A DNA stretch of 64,000 nucleotides from Nocardia terrae (GCF_009760405.1 NZ_WRPP01000002.1:186001-250000); one strand, 5' to 3'. Shown: positions 52,662 through 62,647, counted from the first letter of the stretch. The notes: generated by a model not told the origin, from the letters alone. Program-made: numbers and translations.

Positions 52662-54889
52662 ACCCAACTCACCGGCCGGATCGCATTGGCCCGGTTCACC
52701 AGATCCCGTCGCGCGAGCTTGTCCGAGGACAGCCGCGCCAGTTCTCGATACTGCGATTCCAGCGCCCGTCGCAGGTCGCGATCGGCGAAGGGATGCCCGA
52801 GCACGGTCGCGCCCGGCTCGCCCGGAGACACCGCGGTCAGGCCGCGCGCCGCGTCGAGCACCTCGATACTGCGCCACGCCTTGTGTTCCGGATCCAGCGC
52901 CAGCGCCTCGAGCCGGTTGCCCGCGGCCACCAGATACCGTCCCGAACCGCCCGCCAGCTGCGCGCCGAACGCGGCGAGCTGCGCGGCGGTGTGATGGCTG
53001 GAGCTGGCCGGGACCGAATCGGCGGCGCTGATCGCACCGTCGATATCCCGCTCCTGCAGGCGGGTGCGGGCCAATCCGAAAGCGGCGCTGGGATATCCGT
53101 GGTCGGTCCGCCACACCTGGAAGTAGAGCCGCGAGGCCGCGTCGTGGTCACCCGCGCACTCCCGCGCGGCCGCCAGCGCCAGTTTGGTCGCCGCCTCGCC
53201 GGGCAGCATGCCGTAGACGGTGTCGAACGCGTCCCGCGCGGCCGTGAAGTTCCCGCCCGCCAGCGCGGCGAGCCCCCGATACCAGGTGATCCGCCAGTCG
53301 GCGTCCTCGGATTCCTCCCATGCCGCCAATTCGCCCAGCGCCGTGGCGATGTCACCGGCCTCGATCCGGGCGCGGATCAATGCCAGGGTCACCTCCGGCG
53401 AGGAGACCGGCGCGGCCTGCAACGCGGCCACCAGTTGGCGGGGATCCCCGATCGAGGTGGTCGCCAGGAATCCGGCCGCCGGGTCGGTGGGGTCGACCAT
53501 CGGCACCGGCAGCGCCGCGGCGATGACCCCCGGGGCCGGAATCGCCGGCCACTGTTCCGGGTCCGCCCCGAAAACCTTCCGCTCCCCGCTGAACACGCTC
53601 GACAGCGCCGGTCGCGGCTGCCCGTCCTGGGCGGCCACCACCTCGCGCAGTACGCCGATGATCTGCTCGGCCATCTCCGACGCGGATCCGAACCGCTCGT
53701 TCGGATCGGCGGCGGTCGCGCGCTCCAGCAGCCGCCGGAACGACGGGAACTGCGCCAGCAGCGGCACTTCCGTGGCGGGCGGCAGCGTGTAGCGGTAGGT
53801 GCCGCGGTAATCGAAGTTGAAGGTGAGCACCGCCAGCGTGCGCGCCACGGTGAACAGATCCGACTCCACCGACGCGCCTTGGTCTTCCAGCTCCGGCGCG
53901 CAGTAGCCGTCGGTCTTGAATCCGGCGCTCTCCTCGTCGTCCATGTGCCGGACCGCGCCCAGGTCGATGAGCTTGAGCTGCTCCTCGGTCTGAATCATGT
54001 TGTCGGGCTTGAAATCGCAGTACAGCAGGCTCTGACTGTGCAGGTAGCCCATGGCGGGCAGGATCTCGAGTATGTAGGCCAGACCCTGGGCCAGCGGCAT
54101 CGGCTGCAGGCCGCCCATCGCATCTCGCTGGGAGCGTAGCTCTTTCAGCGACGCGCCGCCGACGTACTCCATGACGATGTAGCCGATGGGCTCGTTGGTG
54201 CGCGGGTCCGGGTGCTTGACGAAGTTGAAGATCTTGACGATGTTCGGGTGCTCCACCGTCGCCAGGAACTGGCGTTCGGCCACGGCCGCGGCCATGGCGT
54301 CGGCGTCACCGGTGTCCAGCAGGCCCTTGAGCACCACCCAGCGGTCGCTCACATTGCGGTCGCGCGCCAGATAGATCCAGCCCAGGCCGCCGTGCGCCAG
54401 ACAGCCCAGCACCTCGTACTGGGCGGCCACCAGATCCCCGGCCGCCAGTTTGGGGGTGAAGGAATAGGCGGTGCCGCAGTTGCGGCAGAAGCCCTCGGTG
54501 CGGCCGGGCACGCCCTCGCGGCCGCGGCCCACCCGCTGGCCGCAGTTGCTGCAGAAACGCTCGTGCTCCGGCACCTGCGGATCGGCCATCACCGCGGTGG
54601 ACGGATCCCGGTACGGCACTTGCGGAATCGACACCAGGCCCGCGCCCAACCGGCCACGACTGGATCGCGCCGTACGGGTCGACCGGGACGAGGAGCGACT
54701 CGATCCGCGCCGGCTCTGCCGCGCCGAGCCCGCGCGGGAGGAACCGGCGAGCGTCCCCGAATGCGCGACCGCAGCCGAGGCGCCGTTGGTCGTGGGAGGG
54801 GCCTGCGTCGTGGCCGGGGCCAGCCCGCATTCGTCGCAGAACCCGTCCAGGATGGTGCCGCCGCAATCGGGCCGCGTGCAAGTGCTCAT
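52658..54889 (-). CDS. PknG-type Ser/Thr protein kinase
   Basis: A 743-residue kinase (M. tuberculosis PknG has 750). An N-terminal zinc ribbon (C4, C9, C18, C21), a Ser/Arg-rich linker, a rubredoxin-like metal site (C113, C116, C135, C138), a kinase domain (about 155-400) and TPR repeats (about 460-740). Kinase motifs: LAHGGLGW, K188, YCDFKPDN with D292, and DLG at 309-311 in place of DFG, all as in PknG. PknG controls 2-oxoglutarate metabolism through FHA proteins. This copy lies in an operon with a phosphatase, VWA and FHA proteins, unlike the glnX-glnH-pknG arrangement, so it may be a paralogue. Confidence 0.92.
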   Translation of the reverse strand: MSTCTRPDCGGTILDGFCDECGLAPATTQAPPTTNGASAAVAHSGTLAGSSRAGSARQSRRGSSRSSSRSTRTARSSRGRLGAGLVSIPQVPYRDPSTAVMADPQVPEHERFCSNCGQRVGRGREGVPGRTEGFCRNCGTAYSFTPKLAAGDLVAAQYEVLGCLAHGGLGWIYLARDRNVSDRWVVLKGLLDTGDADAMAAAVAERQFLATVEHPNIVKIFNFVKHPDPRTNEPIGYIVMEYVGGASLKELRSQRDAMGGLQPMPLAQGLAYILEILPAMGYLHSQSLLYCDFKPDNMIQTEEQLKLIDLGAVRHMDDEESAGFKTDGYCAPELEDQGASVESDLFTVARTLAVLTFNFDYRGTYRYTLPPATEVPLLAQFPSFRRLLERATAADPNERFGSASEMAEQIIGVLREVVAAQDGQPRPALSSVFSGERKVFGADPEQWPAIPAPGVIAAALPVPMVDPTDPAAGFLATTSIGDPRQLVAALQAAPVSSPEVTLALIRARIEAGDIATALGELAAWEESEDADWRITWYRGLAALAGGNFTAARDAFDTVYGMLPGEAATKLALAAARECAGDHDAASRLYFQVWRTDHGYPSAAFGLARTRLQERDIDGAISAADSVPASSSHHTAAQLAAFGAQLAGGSGRYLVAAGNRLEALALDPEHKAWRSIEVLDAARGLTAVSPGEPGATVLGHPFADRDLRRALESQYRELARLSSDKLARRDLVNRANAIRPVSWV

Positions 54890-56106
54890 CGTGATGCCGT
54901 CTTCTCGGTGATCGCCTGCTGATACTCGGTCACCGCGCGGGTGGCGGCGGCGAGATCGCAAGGGGAGGAATGTAAGAGGTCGTGGGCTCGGCGATAGTGC
55001 GCGTCGACCACAGGGTCCTCGCTCAGTCGCAGCCGCGCGGCCTTGACGCGGTAGGCGTCGACGCGGCCGCGTAGTTCGTCGCGGCGATCGAGCAGCGCCT
55101 GGGCGTTGTCGCGCGCGGTGTCGGCGCTCGCGCGGGCGCGCTCGACATCACGGGTGAACGCGACCACGTCGTCATTGATCCGCGTCCAGTGCCGGTCCGT
55201 GCCGGAGTGCAACCGGCCGAGCCGATCCCGCAGCGGCGCGAGCGGTTCCATGGGAGTGGGGGAGAAGCCCAGGATCTTCGCGCCGGTGATGGCGGCGGCG
55301 GTGTGCGCGGCCCGCTCGGCGGTCTCGGTCTCGGCCACCGCCGCGGCGAGACCGTTCAGCCGCTCCGTCACGGTGGCGCGCCGACCCGCCAGTTCCCGCA
55401 GTTTCAGATGCACGTCGTCGATATCGCGATTCAAGACCGCGGGGTCATCATTGTCGGTGTGTCGTTCGGCGAGGCTGAGTGGATCCGACATGGCCAGCGT
55501 CCGTTCGCTATTCAACCGGCCCTCGATCTCGTCCAGCCGCGCCAGCAGCGGATGCGCGATCGCGGCCAGGTCCAGCTCACCCGCGAGCCGCCGCGCCTCC
55601 GCCAGCCGCGCGCCGGCCCGATCCACCCCCGGCAACAGCGTCGAGGACACCGCGTCCGCCGCCGCCGCGACCTGCGCCACCTCGCGATAGGCCGCCGTCA
55701 TCTCCGCCACCAGCTGCGCCAGCGTCATCGACCGCCGCACCGCCGCGGGACCCAGCAGATCGCGTTCACCCAGCGGAATCGCCTGCGGGGCAAGCACAAC
55801 CGAGGGCCCGGCCAGCAACGCCGTCAGCTCGGTCAACTCCGTCTGCCCCGGCCGCGCCCGCCGCGTCCGCACCGCGTGCGCCCTCCCGACCACATCCTCG
55901 AACAGCCGGAACTGTGCCCACATGGCATCCAGCCGGGCCCGCGCCGACGCCCAGCGCGCCGCACTGATCCCCGTCAACGGCACCTTGTCGAGGAACCGCA
56001 CACCCGGATGTTCCTCCAGCTCCGCGAGATTCGCGGAGATCTCACCATGGTCGGCGTCGAGCCGGGCCAAGGCCTGATCGACCTCGGCGATTGCCAACAC
56101 TGGCAT
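54886..56106 (-). CDS. Coiled-coil protein at the head of the kinase operon
   Basis: A 406-residue, Ala/Arg/Glu-rich, almost wholly helical protein with long heptad-like stretches (for example RLAEARRLAGELDLAA and LKLRELAGRRATVTERL). It has no membrane segment or known domain. Its position ahead of the kinase, with an ATGA overlap, suggests a scaffold or regulatory partner. ATG 56106 follows a GGGGGGA tract; GTG 56100 is an alternative start. It is 142 bases downstream of the PaaX-like gene. Confidence 0.65.
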   Translation of the reverse strand: MPVLAIAEVDQALARLDADHGEISANLAELEEHPGVRFLDKVPLTGISAARWASARARLDAMWAQFRLFEDVVGRAHAVRTRRARPGQTELTELTALLAGPSVVLAPQAIPLGERDLLGPAAVRRSMTLAQLVAEMTAAYREVAQVAAAADAVSSTLLPGVDRAGARLAEARRLAGELDLAAIAHPLLARLDEIEGRLNSERTLAMSDPLSLAERHTDNDDPAVLNRDIDDVHLKLRELAGRRATVTERLNGLAAAVAETETAERAAHTAAAITGAKILGFSPTPMEPLAPLRDRLGRLHSGTDRHWTRINDDVVAFTRDVERARASADTARDNAQALLDRRDELRGRVDAYRVKAARLRLSEDPVVDAHYRRAHDLLHSSPCDLAAATRAVTEYQQAITEKTASR

Positions 56107-56247
56107 TCCCCCCGTTTGCGTATGGACAACCTCTTCGGGCGTGAGCCCGTCAGCACATGCTGCCACCGCAGAGCGTAAGCAAACCGTAAGGATTTCAGGT
56201 GTTCCAGGCCACAGCTCTGGCGGGTTCGCAGACGATGTGCTGTCGGT

Positions 56248-57114
56248 CTAGCGTCGTGCGCCGGTGATCTCGGCGAGTGCCCGCGCGTACCAGCGGAAGA
56301 GCCGAATGGGCGGCAGGGCGGCCGCATCCAGCTCTGTCCAGCATTCCGCGACCGCCGCGCGGGCCGTCGCACCGATCCACGGCCGGGGCAGCAACTCGGG
56401 CGGCAGCAGGGGATCCGGCTCGAGGGCGCGGTCGAATTCCGCGGCCAGAACCAGAGCGAGCGTGAGCCGCGCGGTCGCGTCGGCGGACGGCAGCGCCGAG
56501 AGCACGCGCTCGGCCGTGCCGAGCAGTCGTTCATGTCCGGCCGCGAGCCGATCCAGCGGCCACAGCCGGGCCGCCAGCTCCGAGCTCTCGGTGCTTCCAC
56601 CGATCGACAACTCCGTACTGGCCAGCGTGGTGAGCTGCCCCCCGATCCCGAGTTCGCCCGCCGTTGCCCGAAGCTGGTCCTCCCAGCCGTGCGCCGACAC
56701 GTACAGCCCGCCCTGAATCGCCACGCCCCCGAGCCCGACGATGGTGTCCCGCATGGCATCCCGCGCCGCCCGATTCGCCTCGGGCACCGCGAACGCCGCG
56801 AGATGCCACACCCCGTCCCACGGCGCGAGCCCCCGATCCTGCGCGTACATCAGTCGCAGGTACTCGATCTCGGGCGTGAGCACCGCCCGCGTCTCCGCCG
56901 TGGCGCGCAGCACCGCCCTGCGCCCGCGCCCCTCGTGCGTGAACTGCCCCTCGGCCACCAGCCTCTTGATACACAGCCGCACCTGCTGATCGCTCATGCC
57001 CAGCGCCGCCGCGACATCGTAGAGCTCCGCGGCGTCGATGGTGGCGTCCTCGCGGATCATGCTCTCCACCAGCGTCCGCGTCGGAATCTCCGTCCCGTCG
57101 TCCAGCACCGGCAC
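56248..57114 (-). CDS. PaaX family transcriptional regulator
   Basis: A 288-residue regulator of the PaaX type. An N-terminal winged helix (AAELYDVAAALGMSDQQVRLCIKRLVAEG) is followed by the central WDGVWHLAAFAVPEANRAARDAMR segment and an Ala-rich C-terminal domain typical of the family. PaaX represses phenylacetate catabolism, but no such genes are nearby, so the target is unknown. It precedes the coiled-coil/kinase operon on the same strand and could control it. Confidence 0.78.
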   Translation of the reverse strand: MPVLDDGTEIPTRTLVESMIREDATIDAAELYDVAAALGMSDQQVRLCIKRLVAEGQFTHEGRGRRAVLRATAETRAVLTPEIEYLRLMYAQDRGLAPWDGVWHLAAFAVPEANRAARDAMRDTIVGLGGVAIQGGLYVSAHGWEDQLRATAGELGIGGQLTTLASTELSIGGSTESSELAARLWPLDRLAAGHERLLGTAERVLSALPSADATARLTLALVLAAEFDRALEPDPLLPPELLPRPWIGATARAAVAECWTELDAAALPPIRLFRWYARALAEITGARR

Positions 57115-57128
57115 TCCTCACTCGCGCT

Positions 57129-57545
57129 CTAGCCCATCGGTTCCCGTTCGAGCACCACCGGCGAACCGACACTGCCCAATTCGCGACCCAGGTCGGCGAA
57201 GAACCGCCGCGGATCGATGACCGCCTCCGGCGGATGCACCCCGGCCCGGCGGGCCGTGCCGTCGATGACCTGGGACATGCCCAGCGCCAGCGGGATCCCG
57301 GTGGCCCGCGCCATATCGCCGAAAAGCGTACCGGCCGGGCCACCGTCGATGACCGACCGGTTCAGATGCGCCAGCACCCGGCACTCCCGCCGCGCCCGTA
57401 CCCCCGACAGCGCCGCGAAGAACGGCGGCAGCGTGCCCGGTCGATATCCCGGCGCAGCACTTCGAGATAGGCCAGCGTCCACGGCGTCACCACCATGAGA
57501 TTGGCCGCATCCCCGACCGGTTTCAGGCTGCGCTGCAAGGTGCTC
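57129..57545 (-). pseudogene. 3' remnant of a saccharopine-dehydrogenase-like gene
   Basis: The frame from about 57545 to 57430 reads LKPVGDAANLMVVTPWTL and AYLEVLRRDID. After a frameshift near 57420 it continues as PPFFAALSGVRARRECRVL, then GDMARATGIPLALGMSQV, and ends in VLEREPMG at 57129. These match the C-terminal part of saccharopine-dehydrogenase-type oxidoreductases, whose N-terminal NAD-binding half is absent. It is spliced directly onto the 5' part of an alpha/beta hydrolase gene. Confidence 0.55.
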
Positions 57546-58361
57546 GGTTTCGGAGACATTGACATTGATGTCGTGCCCGCCCAGCGCGAGCATCGTCGGA
57601 ATCCGCATCTGAGCAACGGTTTCGGAGCTGTCGGCGAGATAGTTCCGCATGGCGAACCCCCACCGATCCGCGCTCATGGGCGGGGAATCCGTGGTGGTTG
57701 TGCGATATCGGTCGTAACTCGCACCCTCGCGCAGCAGCGTGAGATCGTTCGCCCGCCGCTGCAATTCCGCGGTCACCTCGGCGTCGGGAGCATTGCGCTC
57801 CCGCAGCTCGATCCGCAGGTTGTACTCACCCTGCCGCAGCCAATTGATCGCCGGCCCCGCGAGAATCATGAACCGCAACTCCGGATGCCGGGCCGCCACC
57901 TCTGGCAGCACCCACCCGGCCTGGCTGATGCCCCACAGCCCGATGCGGCTCGCGTCGATCTCGGATCGCCCCCGCGCCCAGCTCAACGCCGCCTCGGTCT
58001 CGACCGCCCGATCGTGCATGCTCTGTGCGAGCCAATTGCCCTGTGCGCCATTGACTCCCGGCTTGTCCCAGGCCAGCGACGCGTAGCCGGCCCGAGCGAA
58101 CGCTTCCCAGATCGGCTGGTAGAACCCGTCGCGGTCGGCGGTGGCCGGACCGTCGCCGTGCACGAAAACCACCAGCCCGAACGGCCCGTCACCCCGCTTG
58201 GGCAGAGCCAATGTCCCCTGCAACGGCTGCGCCGCACCGGTGATCGTGACCCGCTCCTCGCGAATCGCGAAGTCCTGCGCCACGATCACCCATCCGCCGA
58301 TCGACAGCACAAGGGCGGCAACACAACTCGCGGCGATCACGGCCCGGCGCTTCCAACTCAT
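57546..58361 (-). pseudogene. Alpha/beta hydrolase gene truncated by a chimeric junction
   Basis: A membrane-anchored hydrolase: N-terminal anchor (AVIAASCVAALVLSIGGWV), strand region VVFVHGDGPATADRDG, nucleophile elbow GISQAGW (about residue 152) and an acid in LALGGHDINVNV. The C-terminal 60-100 residues with the catalytic histidine are missing; the frame runs into the saccharopine-dehydrogenase remnant instead. The open frame as a whole covers 57129-58361 (410 residues), so a chimeric protein could be made, but without the histidine it should be inactive. Confidence 0.6.
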
Positions 58362-58365
58362 GAAA

Positions 58366-58401
58366 CTATCGTATCAAACACGTCCGTTGCGTAAACGATA
58401 G
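58366..58401. promoter_or_regulatory. Inverted repeat between hydrolase remnant and tesB
   Basis: CTATCGT (58366-58372) and ACGATAG (58395-58401) are perfect 7-base arms around an AT-rich 22-base centre. The divergent gap is only 90 bases, so this is a good place for a shared operator. Confidence 0.35.
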
Positions 58402-58451
58402 ATTTGGTCCGGTTGTTAGCCTGAGCGCGACCAACGCGAAGGGACTGGTGC

Positions 58452-59303
58452 ATGGCGACGATCGAAGAGGCGCTTGAAATAGAGCAACTCGAACGCGACA
58501 TCTTCCGCGGTGCGTCCACCAAGACGCAGCTGCCGCGCACCTTCGGCGGGCAGGTGGCCGGGCAGGCGCTGGTGGCGGCGGTGCGGACGGTGGATCCGCA
58601 CTATCAGGTGCATTCGCTGCACGGGTACTTCCTGCGGCCCGGGAATCCGGAGCAGCCGACGGTGTACCTGGTCGACCGCATTCGCGAGGGCCGGTCCTTC
58701 TGCACCCGGCGGGTGACCGGCGTGCAGAACGGTGAGGCCATCTTCACCATGTCGGCCTCCTTCCACGTCGGCGACGAAGGGCCCGTGCATCAGGACGTGA
58801 TGCCCACGGTGCCGCCGCCGCTGGAGCTGCCCGACGCCAAGGAGTCCATGAGCCCGGAACGCCTGTGGGCCATGCGCGAATGGGAGCACTGGGACATCCG
58901 CACCATTCCGCAGGACGACGTGGACCGTCGCGAGGGCACCATCGCCCAGCAGCAGGTGTGGTTCCGCTACCGGCACGCGCTGCCCGACGATCCGCTGTTC
59001 CACGTGTGCACGCTCGCCTACATGAGCGATATGACGCTGCTCGGCTCGTCGAAGGTCATCCACCCCGACGAGCCCACCCAGAACGCCTCGCTCGATCACG
59101 CCATGTGGTTCCTGCGCCCGTTCCGCGCCGACGACTGGCTGCTCTACGACCAGCAGTCGCCCAGCGCCGGAGCCGGCCGCGCCCTGACCGGCGGCCGCAT
59201 CTGGAACCAGGCGGGGGAACTGGTCGCGGTGGTCATGCAGGAGGGCCTGACGCGTACCTTCCGCGACCCGCAGGCGGCGTCCTACCCGCCCGGAACCGCC
59301 TGA
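58452..59303 (+). CDS. tesB: Acyl-CoA thioesterase II
   Basis: A 283-residue double-hotdog thioesterase that hydrolyses acyl-CoA to fatty acid and CoA. The first hotdog carries FRGASTKTQLPRTFGGQVAGQALVAA and the second LDHAMWFLRPFRADDWLLYDQQSPSAG, with the catalytic Asp in SLDHAM. The length matches E. coli TesB (286). In M. tuberculosis tesB2 lies next to pdxS and pdxT; here it is separated from pdxS by the 14-kb signalling region. Confidence 0.95.
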   Translation: MATIEEALEIEQLERDIFRGASTKTQLPRTFGGQVAGQALVAAVRTVDPHYQVHSLHGYFLRPGNPEQPTVYLVDRIREGRSFCTRRVTGVQNGEAIFTMSASFHVGDEGPVHQDVMPTVPPPLELPDAKESMSPERLWAMREWEHWDIRTIPQDDVDRREGTIAQQQVWFRYRHALPDDPLFHVCTLAYMSDMTLLGSSKVIHPDEPTQNASLDHAMWFLRPFRADDWLLYDQQSPSAGAGRALTGGRIWNQAGELVAVVMQEGLTRTFRDPQAASYPPGTA

Positions 59304-59306
59304 GCC

Positions 59307-61112
59307 TCAAGCGATCTGCACCCGCAGGTGGCAGACCACCGTGTCGGGCATCTTGCGCAGCACCCGCTCCAGCTCGTCGCTGCGGTGGCTGGGCAGCACG
59401 TGATTCCATCCCGCGGGCGGCTCGACCTCGGCGATCACCACCACCTTGCGCCGCCCAGCGAAGTTGTCGCGCACGTAGCGCGCCACCGGCCCGCCGACGG
59501 TCGAATCGCCGTCCTCGAGCAGCAGCAGGCGCACGTCGGGATGCCACGCCTCCCATTCCTTGGTGAACACGGTGATGTTCTCCCCGGGCAGGCACACGTG
59601 CAGCGCGGTCACGTCGCGGCCCAGTGACATGGCCGCGCTGAGCGCCTCCCGGCTCAGCTCCGACACCTCCGAAACCGGCACCACGATGGCGGTTTCGGTG
59701 GCCTTCGGCTCGGCGGGCACGCACCCGATGCCCCGGCAGCCGTCGATACGGCCGTAGATCTTGCGAATGCGTTCCATCGCCAGCACCAGCAGCGGCAGGA
59801 CCAGCACGATCAGCCACGCGCCCGCGGCGAACTTCATGGAGGTGGTGACGACCAGCGCCACGAAGGTCAGCACCGCGCCGACACCGTTGAGCGCGATCCG
59901 CCAGCGCCAGCCCGGCACCCGCTCGGCCAGCCAGTGCCGCACCATGCCGGCCTGCGCGATGGTGAAGCCCACGAACACCCCGATGGCGAACAGCGGCACC
60001 AGCGCGTTCATATTGCCCTCGGAGGCGATCAGCAGCACCGCCGCCGAAAGACCAAGGGCCAGAACGCCGAACCGATACACCTGCCGCGGAGAGGTCACCG
60101 CGAACCGGTGCGGCAGGCAGTTGTCGTCGGCGAGGATCTTCGTCAGCGTGGGCAGCCCGCCGTAGGAGGTGTTGGCCGCCAGCGCCAAGAGGATGACGGT
60201 CGCGAATTGCACGATGTAGTAACCGATTCCGTGTCCCAGCGCGGCCTCGGTGAGCTGGGAGAGCACGGTGGTCCCGTCGAGCGGCCGGATCGAGAACTTC
60301 TCGATGAGGGTGGCCAGCCCGATCAGCATGACGCCCAGCAGCACGCCCAGCGCCACCTCCGCCCGCTGCGCCCGGCGCACCTTGGGCGAACTGAAGCTGG
60401 GTACCGCGTTGGCGATCGCCTCGACACCGGTCAGCGCCGCGCAGCCGCTGGAGAAAGCCTTGAGCAGCAACAGGATTCCGATGGTGCGCGCGTTCTCGGA
60501 TACGGCAGCGCCGGTGGCCACGGCGGCCGGTTCGCTGCGCAGCAGACCCGCGACGACGACCACCAGGATGCCCGCCACGAACACCACGGTCGGGGCCATG
60601 AACGCGCGGGCGCTCTCCCGGATGCCGTAGAGGTTCAACGCCGTGATCCCGACCAGCACGGCCAGGCAGATCCAGACGGTGTAGCCGAACAGCGCCGGGA
60701 ACGCCGAGGTCAGCGCCGCCACGCCCGCGGCGATGGACACCGCCACATTGAGCACGTAATCCACGATGAGCGAGGCCGCGGCCACCAGGCTGGTCCGATG
60801 CCCGAGCCGTTCCTTGGCCACCGCGTACGCGCCGCCGCCATTGGGGAAGGCGGCGATGACCTGCCGGTAGGAGGCGATGAGCACCGCGAGCAGCACCACG
60901 ATGGCCAGGGTGACCGGCAGGGTGAACCCGAGCCCGGCGGTGCCCGCCGCCGCCAGCACCAGCACGATGGCCTCGGGACCGTAGGCGACCGAGGCCATGG
61001 CATCGAGCGAGAGCCCGGCCAGCCCGGTCGCGACGGTCAGCCCGTGCCGGGGCGGCGGCGCGTCGACTCCGCCACGCGGCCCGGGCGAGGTTTGCGGAAG
61101 CAAATCAGTCAC
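59307..61112 (-). CDS. kimA: KimA-like APC potassium transporter
   Basis: A 601-residue APC-superfamily transporter with 12 membrane segments. Helix-1 reads [17 protein letters not shown] and the next segments [18 protein letters not shown] and [20 protein letters not shown] are close to KimA (YdaO), the c-di-AMP-controlled proton/potassium symporter. The C-terminal 150 residues ([29 protein letters not shown]) form the cytoplasmic USP-like domain of that family. GTG 61112. It is convergent with tesB, 3 bases apart, and divergent from pdxT by 106 bases. Confidence 0.82.
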   Translation of the reverse strand: MTDLLPQTSPGPRGGVDAPPPRHGLTVATGLAGLSLDAMASVAYGPEAIVLVLAAAGTAGLGFTLPVTLAIVVLLAVLIASYRQVIAAFPNGGGAYAVAKERLGHRTSLVAAASLIVDYVLNVAVSIAAGVAALTSAFPALFGYTVWICLAVLVGITALNLYGIRESARAFMAPTVVFVAGILVVVVAGLLRSEPAAVATGAAVSENARTIGILLLLKAFSSGCAALTGVEAIANAVPSFSSPKVRRAQRAEVALGVLLGVMLIGLATLIEKFSIRPLDGTTVLSQLTEAALGHGIGYYIVQFATVILLALAANTSYGGLPTLTKILADDNCLPHRFAVTSPRQVYRFGVLALGLSAAVLLIASEGNMNALVPLFAIGVFVGFTIAQAGMVRHWLAERVPGWRWRIALNGVGAVLTFVALVVTTSMKFAAGAWLIVLVLPLLVLAMERIRKIYGRIDGCRGIGCVPAEPKATETAIVVPVSEVSELSREALSAAMSLGRDVTALHVCLPGENITVFTKEWEAWHPDVRLLLLEDGDSTVGGPVARYVRDNFAGRRKVVVIAEVEPPAGWNHVLPSHRSDELERVLRKMPDTVVCHLRVQIA

Positions 61113-61218
61113 AAGCCGCAGTGTTCACCTCGTGCCCGAAATGGACACTAGTCCTAACGAAACCCTGACAGCCCGGGTGAGCAGGGCCACAACGACCCGC
61201 GAACGTATGCTCGACGGC

Positions 61219-61830
61219 GTGAAACCGACAATTGGCGTGCTGGCCCTGCAGGGAGACGTGCGCGAACATGTGCACGCGCTCGAAGCTTGCGGAGCGACCG
61301 CGGTGCCCGTGCGCCGCGAATCCGAGCTCTCGGCCATTGACGGTTTGGTGATTCCCGGCGGCGAATCCACCGCCATCAGCAAACTGCTGGAAGTCTTCGA
61401 CCTGCTCGAACCGCTGAAGCAGAAGCTGCGCGACGGCCTGCCCGCCTACGGCTCCTGCGCGGGCATGATCCTGCTCGCGAGCGAGGTCCTCGACACGCGA
61501 CCGGATATGAAGCCCCTGCACGGCATCGACATGACGGTGCGCCGCAACGCCTTCGGCCGGCAGGTCGATTCCTTCGAAGCCGACGTCGAATTCCAGGGCC
61601 TGAACGACGGCCCGGTCCGCGCCGTCTTCATCCGCGCCCCCTGGGTCGAGAAGGCGGGCGCGGGCGTCGAAGTCCTGGCCACCGTCCCCTCCGGCCCCGC
61701 CGCCGGACGCATCGTCGCCGTCCGCCAGGGCAACGTCATCGCCACCTCCTTCCATCCGGAGGTAACCGGCGATCTGCGCGTCCACAAGCTGTTCGTCGAC
61801 ACCGCGGTGCGTCCGCGCGCCGGTGTCTGA
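61219..61830 (+). CDS. pdxT: Pyridoxal 5'-phosphate synthase, glutaminase subunit
   Basis: A 203-residue glutamine amidotransferase that feeds ammonia to PdxS. Key motifs are [28 protein letters not shown], the nucleophile [12 protein letters not shown] and the His-Glu pair [12 protein letters not shown] 61219 lies 7 bases after TATGCT (61206-61211), fitting a leaderless start; ATG 61207 would add four residues. yebC follows, as in M. tuberculosis. Confidence 0.95.
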   Translation: MKPTIGVLALQGDVREHVHALEACGATAVPVRRESELSAIDGLVIPGGESTAISKLLEVFDLLEPLKQKLRDGLPAYGSCAGMILLASEVLDTRPDMKPLHGIDMTVRRNAFGRQVDSFEADVEFQGLNDGPVRAVFIRAPWVEKAGAGVEVLATVPSGPAAGRIVAVRQGNVIATSFHPEVTGDLRVHKLFVDTAVRPRAGV

Positions 61831-61883
61831 CGTACTCTCGAATGTCGGACACCATTCAGCCCCCTGAAACGAGGAAGTAGGGA

Positions 61884-62636
61884 ATGAGCGGCCACTCCAA
61901 ATGGGCCACCACCAAGCACAAGAAGGCCGGGATCGACGCGAAGCGCGGCAAGCTCTTCGCCAAGTTGATCAAGAACATCGAGGTGGCGGCCCGCACCGGT
62001 GGTAGTGACCCGGACGGCAACCCGACTCTGTACGACGCCATCCAGAAGGCGAAGAAGTCGTCGGTGCCGAACGACAACATCGAGCGCGCCCGCAAGCGCG
62101 GCGGTGGCGAAGAGGCCGGCGGCGCCGAATACCAGACCATCATGTACGAGGGCTACGGCCCCAGTGGTGTCGCCCTGCTGATCGAGTGCCTCACCGACAA
62201 CCGCAACCGCGCGGCCGGCGAGGTGCGCCTGGCGGTCACCCGCAACGGCGGCAATATGGCCGATGTCGGTTCGGTGTCGTACCTGTTCTCCCGCAAGGGC
62301 ATCGTGACCCTGGACAAGGCCGGGCAGTCCGAGGACGACATCCTCATGGTCGTGCTCGACGCCGGCGCCGAAGAGGTCAACGATCTCGGCGAGGAGTGGG
62401 AGATCATCTCCGAGCCCGGCGACATGATCGCGGTCCGCACCGCGGTGCAGCAGGCCGGTCTGGACTACAACTCCGCCGAGTCCGGCTTCCAGCCGTCGAT
62501 GACCGTCTCCGCCGACGCCGACCTGGCCCGCAAGGTGTTCAAGCTCGTCGACGCGCTCGAGGACAGCGACGACGTGCAGAACGTCTACACCAACCTCGAC
62601 GTGAGCGACGAGGTGCTGGCCGAGCTGGACGCGTAG
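61884..62636 (+). CDS. yebC: YebC/PmpR family protein
   Basis: A 250-residue member of the YebC/TACO1 family, DNA-binding regulators that in several bacteria also help ribosomes through proline stretches. The N-terminus [24 protein letters not shown] is diagnostic, and the middle [23 protein letters not shown] is typical. It is the gene that normally follows pdxT in mycobacteria. GAGGAAG Shine-Dalgarno is 9 bases upstream of the start. Confidence 0.95.
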   Translation: MSGHSKWATTKHKKAGIDAKRGKLFAKLIKNIEVAARTGGSDPDGNPTLYDAIQKAKKSSVPNDNIERARKRGGGEEAGGAEYQTIMYEGYGPSGVALLIECLTDNRNRAAGEVRLAVTRNGGNMADVGSVSYLFSRKGIVTLDKAGQSEDDILMVVLDAGAEEVNDLGEEWEIISEPGDMIAVRTAVQQAGLDYNSAESGFQPSMTVSADADLARKVFKLVDALEDSDDVQNVYTNLDVSDEVLAELDA

Positions 62637-62647
62637 CAGGCCGACTT

